Shown here piece by piece: positions 57,701 through 64,000 of a stretch of 64,000 bases of DNA. The notes under the pieces are model-generated. The model was not told where the DNA came from and searched no databases. It was given only the letters and a program-made list of their open reading frames with translations. The stretch's first letter is position 1. The number at the start of each line of letters is the position of its first letter. This DNA is from Luzula sylvatica. Its lineage: Eukaryota > Streptophyta > Magnoliopsida > Poales > Juncaceae. The DNA is taken from the NCBI GenBank assembly GCA_946800325.1, contig OX326959.1:37996908-38060907 (forward strand), given 5' to 3'. Made by a program: the position numbers and the translations under genes.

Positions 57701-58917
57701 GTCATCATACTCATCATCCCTTCCATCATCATTTTGATATCTTGATTTGGATCTTGAGTTGGATTCGGTTTTTGAACCGCTTGAGTCGCATTTGGATGTT
57801 GGTACGTGGCCGGTTTTGCAAACGGTTGGCGATACGGATCGGGTTGAGCGTTGTTCGTGTTTGACCATGAGAAGTTCGGATGATTGCGAAGGTTTGGATT
57901 GTACGAATTGGAGGGCTCGAACTTCTTGAATGCGGCGTTTACGTCTTCGATTAAGCTCGGGCACTCGTCCGTGTAGTGAGCACTAGCACTACAAACCCCA
58001 CATTTCTTGGTTTCTTCCTTTCCCAAGGCCTTCATTATGATCTCGAGTTTGTCGTTAAGCACGTCGACATTGAGGTCGGTACATGCGTTAACTCGGTATT
58101 CCACGTTCTTCCTTGATTGCGAATTGGTTGCCATGAGCTCTAGCAACTTCTTAATTTCTTCGAGATCCTTGTTGGAGATACTTCCCCCCGCGGATGCATT
58201 GAGGAATTGGCTCTCCGAGTACCCGAGACCGTTAATGAATTGTTCGTAGAGGTATTGCGGTTCCACACTATGGCTTGGGCATTCTTCTTTCAAGCGCATG
58301 CAACAATCGTAATATTCATGGAATGCTTCGTTCGGTTTTTGCGTCATTGCCAAAAGTTCTCGCCTTATAGCCGCCAATCGAGAGGCCGAATAGTACCTCT
58401 CCTTGAAGAGGTTCGCTACTTCGTTGAATGCGAGAGGGCCTTGAAGTGTGTAGAACCAATCCTTGGGACCTTCACCTAATGAGTAAGGAAAAAGAAGAAG
58501 AAGAATGTCACTAAAAGCTTCATAATTCGAATATATGTTTAGTTGAATTTTGAAATCCTTTAAGTGTTTATGAGGGTTTTCCGTGGCTTTCCCATGAAAA
58601 ATAGGCAATGAGCCTATAATGCTCGGATCCGCTTTGAAATTCGATATATTGGGCCTAATAAAATTATAGTTATCCTCCACATTTCTAGGTGCTACTAATT
58701 CTCTCAAGGTTTTTGGCCTTGGAGCTCTTGTTTCATCACCCATATTGAAAATTAAAGGAGTAGAGAGAGAAGAAAGAGTTTGAGTTTGAGTTTGAGTTCG
58801 AGGCTCTTCTTGATCTTCTTGTGTTGGTTCCTTTCCCTTTTTAGAGCTCTTGTTCCTTCTTTCGATTTCCTTGACAAACGGAAGTAATTCGCCTTTTCGT
58901 GATCTTGTGTTGTGCAT
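54781..58917 (-). pseudogene. Element C gag-pro-RT-RNase H, disabled
   Basis: One continuous frame read right to left. Gag has a capsid-like block, a CCHC knuckle (CGVCSASAHYTDEC), a Pro/Asn-rich linker and a Gln/Lys coiled coil. Protease (LDLGAS), RT (FMDD) and RNase H ([14 protein letters not shown]) follow. Three in-frame stops break it, at 57037-57039 just before the protease motif, at 56545-56547 between protease and RT, and at 54802-54804 just after RNase H. No frameshift is needed to follow it. The frame runs into element D at 54780, so integrase is missing. Confidence 0.9.
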
Positions 58918-59028
58918 AAAGCTTCTTTACTTCACACCTAGATTGTCACAAAAGAAACAATGAAGTGAGTAAACAAATTTATGAATTTAAATCTCAAATT
59001 TCGATCTAAAATATTGACTTAAACACCG

Positions 59029-59047
59029 CTCCCCGGCAGCGGCGCCA
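59029..59047 (-). promoter_or_regulatory. Element C primer binding site (tRNA-Asp type)
   Basis: The minus strand reads TGGCGCCGCTGCCGGGGAG, two bases inside the 5' LTR. Confidence 0.8.
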
Positions 59048-59049
59048 TT

Positions 59050-60195
59050 TGATGAACGGGTTTTTGGGGTGTAAAATTATCGTTGTATTCGAAAACCCGA
59101 TTCAATCAACAAGTTGGAAATATGTGTGTATAATGGAAAATATGAAAGATTCGTTCCACGAGAAGAGAGTGCGTCAAATTTTAATCGAAACTAGATGGGA
59201 ATAATCAAGGGAGATTCACAGAAGATAGTCCGTTACAACGGAATTATGGTCCGTTGCAACGGACATTAGGGTTATGTCTAACGTATGAATTGAAGTCAAC
59301 GTCCGTTACAACGGAGGAAGTCACGTTACAACGGAAGGTGGTAGTCCGTTACAACGGACAGTGGTAGCGTTGCAACGGATTGGTTAATCCGTTACAACGG
59401 ACTCGTTTGTCCGTTACAACGCACTAGTATGAGTGATATTGAATGCTTTTCCTTGCTGGTCCGTTATAACGGAAGTAAAGTGCGTTACAACGGAGTACCA
59501 ATAGACTGAAAGTCAGGTACAAACCGAATGGTCCGTTACAACGGACTTTAACTCCGTTACAACGAAACTTGTTCTGGATTTCGAATTTGTAATTTGAATT
59601 GAGGTTTGAGTTGAAGTTTTGATTTGAGGGTGAACTAAGGGAGATTTAAACTAAGTTCAAGGCAGTAATTAAAAGTAAGAGATCAAGTAAAAACACCAAC
59701 AAAGATTTGATTCAAGTAAACGAGAACTAAAGATTCATTAAACTAAGAATTCTTTACACAAATCCAATTCGAATTTAAACTACAATAATTTCAAGAAAGG
59801 AAAGAAAACACCTAGAGAGATGAAGTAAGCTTCGAGTCTCATCTTGGATGCCTTCTCCGTTGTTCGAGATGCGTAGAAAGCTAGTCACCTCGCACAACTC
59901 GTTCCTTTCGTACCGATTCACTTGCCGATCGAAGAAAGCTCCGTACCGGTTGAGTGAACTCGAGATTGCAAGAAGTCCAATTGGAAGAAAGCTCCCGAGT
60001 GGAATAGCGAATGCTCGACTCCTTGCTTGCGTGGATTCGGATGAAGAAAGCTCCACCTCAATCCTCGCAACTCGATCTTCGTCGAAGTGTAAACCGATTC
60101 ACCGAATGAAGTAAGCTTCTATTCGGTGATCGATTTTAGAAAATTATCGTTCCTATTTGCGATTCTTGCGTGTTCTTGAAGGTTCTTAGACTTGC

Positions 60196-60242
<47 letters not shown>

Positions 60243-60703
60243 TGGGCGTAAAAGAGCGTCCCAAACTCGTGGCCCTTGTGGTCATATTTATAGCACTCAT
60301 GGAGTCTTCTTATTGGCCACGAGTTGGTGGAGAGGATTGGGGGTAAGGAGGTAATTCCCACCAAAGGTAGGTGGGCAGGATAAGGGCTAAGGATTGAGTG
60401 GTTTTCGTGTAGACTTTTGTGTAAGTTTCTATCATGATAATTGTTTGCCTCCCGTCTTATTCATGTACCGAATATATCGGTGTAATATATCGTTTTCACT
60501 CCTCTTGACGTGTTGGAGACAACTACACTCTCCAAATTCCCAGAAATTCCATCTAATTCCAGTGATAAAGCAATAAAACACACTTAGTGAAGAAATATTC
60601 ATGTTATCTCAAATATGATTAATAAAGTATATAGAATTGTTCTTCACAAGGGCAAAAATGCCCAAATTAAGCGTTAAATTTGTGCCTTATTTGCCTCACA
60701 TCA
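59050..60703 (-). repeat. Element C 5' LTR (1654 bp)
   Basis: Full length, TGATGTGAGG...TTCATCA on the minus strand, close to element A LTRs. It holds a palindrome array (about 59228-59575), a GA run (about 60200-60240) and a TATA box (minus strand, about 60284-60290). Confidence 0.95.
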
Positions 60704-62705
60704 TTTGTACAATTTGGTGAAAAGTTACATAGTTAATTATTCCATCCAAACCATCTTAAAAACACCTTATTTGGACCCCTCAGAGCGTTTTAAGATTGTT
60801 ACGAATCGAAAAACAAATTTTCTTAGTGTTTGTAAAATTGGGTGAAAAGTTATGTACTAGAAGATACAATACAAATGATCTAAAACCACATTATTTGAAC
60901 TCCTCATAATGTAAAAATATTGCTTTGAATCGTCAAGAAAACTTTCTTAGTGTTTGTACAATTTGGTGAAAAGTTGCGTAGTAAAACATTCGATCCAAAT
61001 CATCATAAAAACACGTTGTTTGGGCTCCTAAGAGTGTTAAAAGAATGTTATGAATTGAAAAACATACTTTCTTAGTGTTTATAAAATTTGGTGAAAAGTT
61101 ATGTAGTAAAAGATACGATACAAATGATCTAAAAACACGTTATTTGAACTCCTCAAATCGTAAAAAGACTGCTATGAATCGAAAAGAAAACTTTCTTAGT
61201 GTTTCAACAATTTGGTGAAAAGTTACATAGTAAAAGATTCGATCCATACCATCTCAAAAACACGTTATTTGGTCTACTCAAAGCGTAAAAAGATTGTTAT
61301 GAATCAAAAAATTGAACTTTCTTAGTGTTTGAAAAGTTTAGTGAAAATTTATGTAGGAAAAGATACGATTGAAACGATCTAAAAACACGTTATTCGAACA
61401 CCTCAAAGCGTAAACATATTGCTATGAATCGAAAAGAAAACATTCTTAATGTTTTGTACAATTTGGTGAAAAGTTGCGTAGTTAATGATTCGATCCCAAT
61501 CATCTCAAAAACACCTTATTTGGACTCCTCAGAGCGTTTTAAGATTGTTATGAATCTAAAAACAAATTTTCTTAGTGTTTGTAAAATTGGGTGAAAATTT
61601 ATGAACTAAAAGATACGATATAAATGATCTAAAAACACGTTATTTCAACTCCTCATAATGTAAAATGATTGATTTGAATCAACAAGAAAACTTTCTTAGT
61701 GTTTGTACAATTTGGTGAAAAGTTACGTAGTAAAACATTCGATCCAAACCATCATACTAGCACATTATTTGTGCTCCTAAGAGTGTTAAAAGAATGTTAT
61801 GAATTGAAAAACAAACTATCTCAGTGTTTATAAAATTTGGGGCAAACTTATGTAGTAAAAGATACGATACAAATGATCTAAAAACATGTTATTTCAACTC
61901 CTCAAAGCGTGAAAAGATTGTTATGAATTGACAAGAAAACATTCTTAGTGTTTGTACAATTTGGTGAAAAATTACGAAGTAAAACATTCGATCCAAACCA
62001 TCATAAAAACACGTTATTTGGGCTCCTAACAGTGTTAAAAGAATGTTATGAATTGAAAAACCAACTTTCTTAGTGTTTATAAAATTTGGTGAAAAGTTAT
62101 GTAGTAAAAGATACGATACAAATGATCTAAAAACACGTTATTTGAACTCCTCAAAGCGTAAAAAGATAGTTATGAATCGACATGAAAACTTTCTTAGTGG
62201 TCGTACAATTTGGTGAAAAGTTTCGTAGTAAAACATTCGATCCAAACCATCATAAAAACACGTTATTTGGGCTCCTAAGAGTGTTAAAAGAATGTTATGA
62301 ATTGAAAAACAAACTTTCTTTGTGTTTATAAAATTTGGAGAAAAGTTATGTAGTAAAAGATACGATACAAATGATCTAAAACCACGTTATTTTGACTCCG
62401 CAAATAGTAAAAAGATTGCTATGAATCGAAAAAAAAACTTTCTTAGTGTTTGTACAATTTGGTGAAAAGTTACATAGTAAAGGATTCAATCCAAACCATC
62501 ATAAAAACACGTTATTTGGGCCCCTAAGAGTGTTAAAAGAATGTTATGAATTGAAAAACCAACTTTCTTAGCGTTTATAAAATTTGGTGAAAAGTTATGT
62601 CGTAAAAGATACGATACAAATGATCTAAAAACACGTTATTTGAACTCCTCAAAGCGTAAAAAGATAGTTATGAATCGACAAGAAAACTTTATTCGTGGTC
62701 GTACA
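60704..62705. repeat. 124/125-bp satellite, right part
   Basis: About sixteen monomers continuing the array at 28015-29145, with the same two alternating monomer types. The break coincides exactly with the TTTGT duplication of element C. The array is cut again by the LTR starting at 62706. Confidence 0.9.
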
Positions 62706-64000
62706 TGTTGCGTATTTACGTTTAAGCAGGGCTTTTCAACTTTTAAAACCCTAAATGACTCTAATTGGACCACAAGCGCAGGGTATTCGTCGAGTAAGTT
62801 AGGGGTCGATCCACAGAGAGGGTTGAGTACAATTCGACTCGATCTAAAACTGAGGTTTGTTGGTTGATTCGGGACAGATTTTAACGGAAAAAGAAAGGTT
62901 TTTTTATATAGGAGAGGACTCTAGGGTGTTCGGGTTCTACTTGGATGATTTGGTGTGTTCTAAAGGTTGCTAAACGCTCTCCCAAAATCTGACTTTGGTG
63001 GAGGTGTTATCCAATTCTTCCTAGACCGGCTCTTGCTCGCGACTAGACGTATCCGACCTAAACACTCTTGCTCTCGCTGACTATGCCTAAGAAAGACCCG
63101 TTACGCTCTATGATAATCCTATAATCCCGTGGGTGACGTGTACCAATGTTCTTAGAATACAACGGTCCAAGTTTGTGCATTTACAATCTGGTTTCTCACT
63201 CCGCTCTCGCTTCGCAAGGTTAACCTAAAACGATCTTAACTACTTGGTTTGACTGGTTTATTTGAGGGCTTAAACAATCCTAAACGTCCACTGTCGCTAC
63301 TTAGTCAAAGATGTCCTAACCTGTGTCACTTAGGCTGGCCTAAACGAGTACAAACGGTTAATTAAGACGAGTAATATCAAGGCACAAAACACAAATCAAA
63401 TCTGAAAGAGACAAAGCATATAATACTACCAAAACATCTCAAGTACTAATGAACCCTAAACCCTAGATAAAAATTTAGCTACTCATGTTCGACAACAAAA
63501 CAAATCTAAATATCAAATACATCATAAAACTAAACACGAGAAAGAGTAAACCGATTTGTTGACGAACGTCTTCTTCTTCGTAAACTCCTGCTCCTAAACG
63601 ACGTGATCTTCTTCGATGGTTGACGGCTGCGGAAAGGTGTATGAGGCGAGTGGAGAAAGAGGAGGATGAGAGGTGGATGGTGGCTGGTGAAAGGATGAAA
63701 ATTGGAGATGAGAAGGTAACCCTAGCAAAGGCAGCGGTAGCCTTTTATAGTCGATGGCTAGGGTTAGGTCACAGCATACATGGCTGTCGAAAGTTGGCCC
63801 ATATCAGGGTCTGGGCCACGAAATATGAGGTGTGAATTATGCAATCTTTTAGAGGATTCCTTCCTGAAGTTATGGCAACTTGAATCACCAAATTTGGAGT
63901 TACCAATCAAAAGATATGGCCATTTTATTACTTGCCAAATTCTGAGATTCTGCAGCTTCTTTCCATTTTTTAATCTTCCAACAATAGTTGCGATTTTGGC
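62706..64000 (-). mobile_element. Element G: E-family LTR, cut by the window edge
   Basis: The minus-strand copy of the element E LTR begins TGTTGCGTATTTACG at 62706 and follows E's LTR to the end of the window, about 260 bp short of full length. It lacks about 21 bases near 62829 that E has and shows scattered substitutions. It could be a solo LTR or the edge of a whole element on the minus strand. If complete, its target duplication would start with GTACA (62701-62705). Confidence 0.88.

Larger units (their letters stand above)
29146..60703 (-). mobile_element. Element C: Athila-like element, disrupted host of the nest
   Basis: The outer ends TGATGAAC... (29146) and ...CACATCA (60703) are flanked by TSD TTTGT (29141-29145 and 60704-60708). 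The 5' LTR is intact at 59050-60703, the primer site is at 59029-59047 (tRNA-Asp type), and gag-pro-RT-RNase H runs 58917-54802. The 3' LTR survives only as 29146-29194 plus 39813-40192. Integrase, the polypurine tract and about 1.2 kb of the 3' LTR are absent. Elements E, D and B lie inside it. Confidence 0.9.

Overview
The window is nuclear DNA from a flowering plant, most likely a dicot. It is AT-rich, has spliced genes with GT-AG introns, and carries plant-specific families: a PLS-class PPR editing factor, a plant cysteine oxidase and a DUF247 protein. Plant-type LTR retrotransposons (Athila-like Ty3/gypsy and Ty1/copia), LINEs, SINEs, MITEs and Helitron ends are also present. The species cannot be named from the sequence alone.

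Left third (1-20.7 kb): a gene-bearing arm with three credible host genes, all on the + strand. They are a two-exon E+ type PPR protein (5927-8690, resembling Arabidopsis At3g02330/MEF13), a five-exon plant cysteine oxidase (10536-11664, PCO3-like) and a DUF247 protein with an intron in its 5' UTR (17016-18416). A truncated inverted DUF247 relic lies at about 12075-12345. Between the genes sit small insertions: two 5'-truncated L1-type LINEs with long target-site duplications (TSDs), three copies of one tRNA-derived SINE, several MITEs (two with 9-bp TSDs, one with an 8-bp TSD), a short non-autonomous Helitron, a second Helitron-like 3' end, a perfect 4 x 158-bp tandem array, and a cluster of CCGTCACGACGG-type palindromes.

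Right two thirds (20.7-64 kb): a retrotransposon nest in and beside a 124/125-bp satellite. Element A (20773-27741, +, TSD CGTAT) is a non-autonomous Athila-like element inserted in an LTR-like fragment next to the satellite. Element C (29146-60703, -, TSD TTTGT) is a gag-pol bearing relative of A that split the satellite. Inside C lie E (29195-39812, +, TSD AACCC), a very young Athila-type element with one intact 1791-codon gag-pol frame, and D (40193-54780, +), a decayed Ty1/copia element. D's flanks do not match each other and fall in two different parts of C, which suggests D is a recombinant between two insertions. Element B (48427-54655, -, TSD GTATG), a sister of A, sits inside D's 3' LTR. 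A further E-family LTR (G, from 62706, -) runs off the right edge.

Two structural themes recur and are not explained by coding content. One is dense arrays of CCGTTNNAACGG palindromes in the U5 part of the A/B/C LTRs. The other is a short GGA-loop hairpin placed 6-8 nt upstream of each polypurine-like tract, present twice per element in A, B and E. No virus, toxin or CRISPR locus was recognised.
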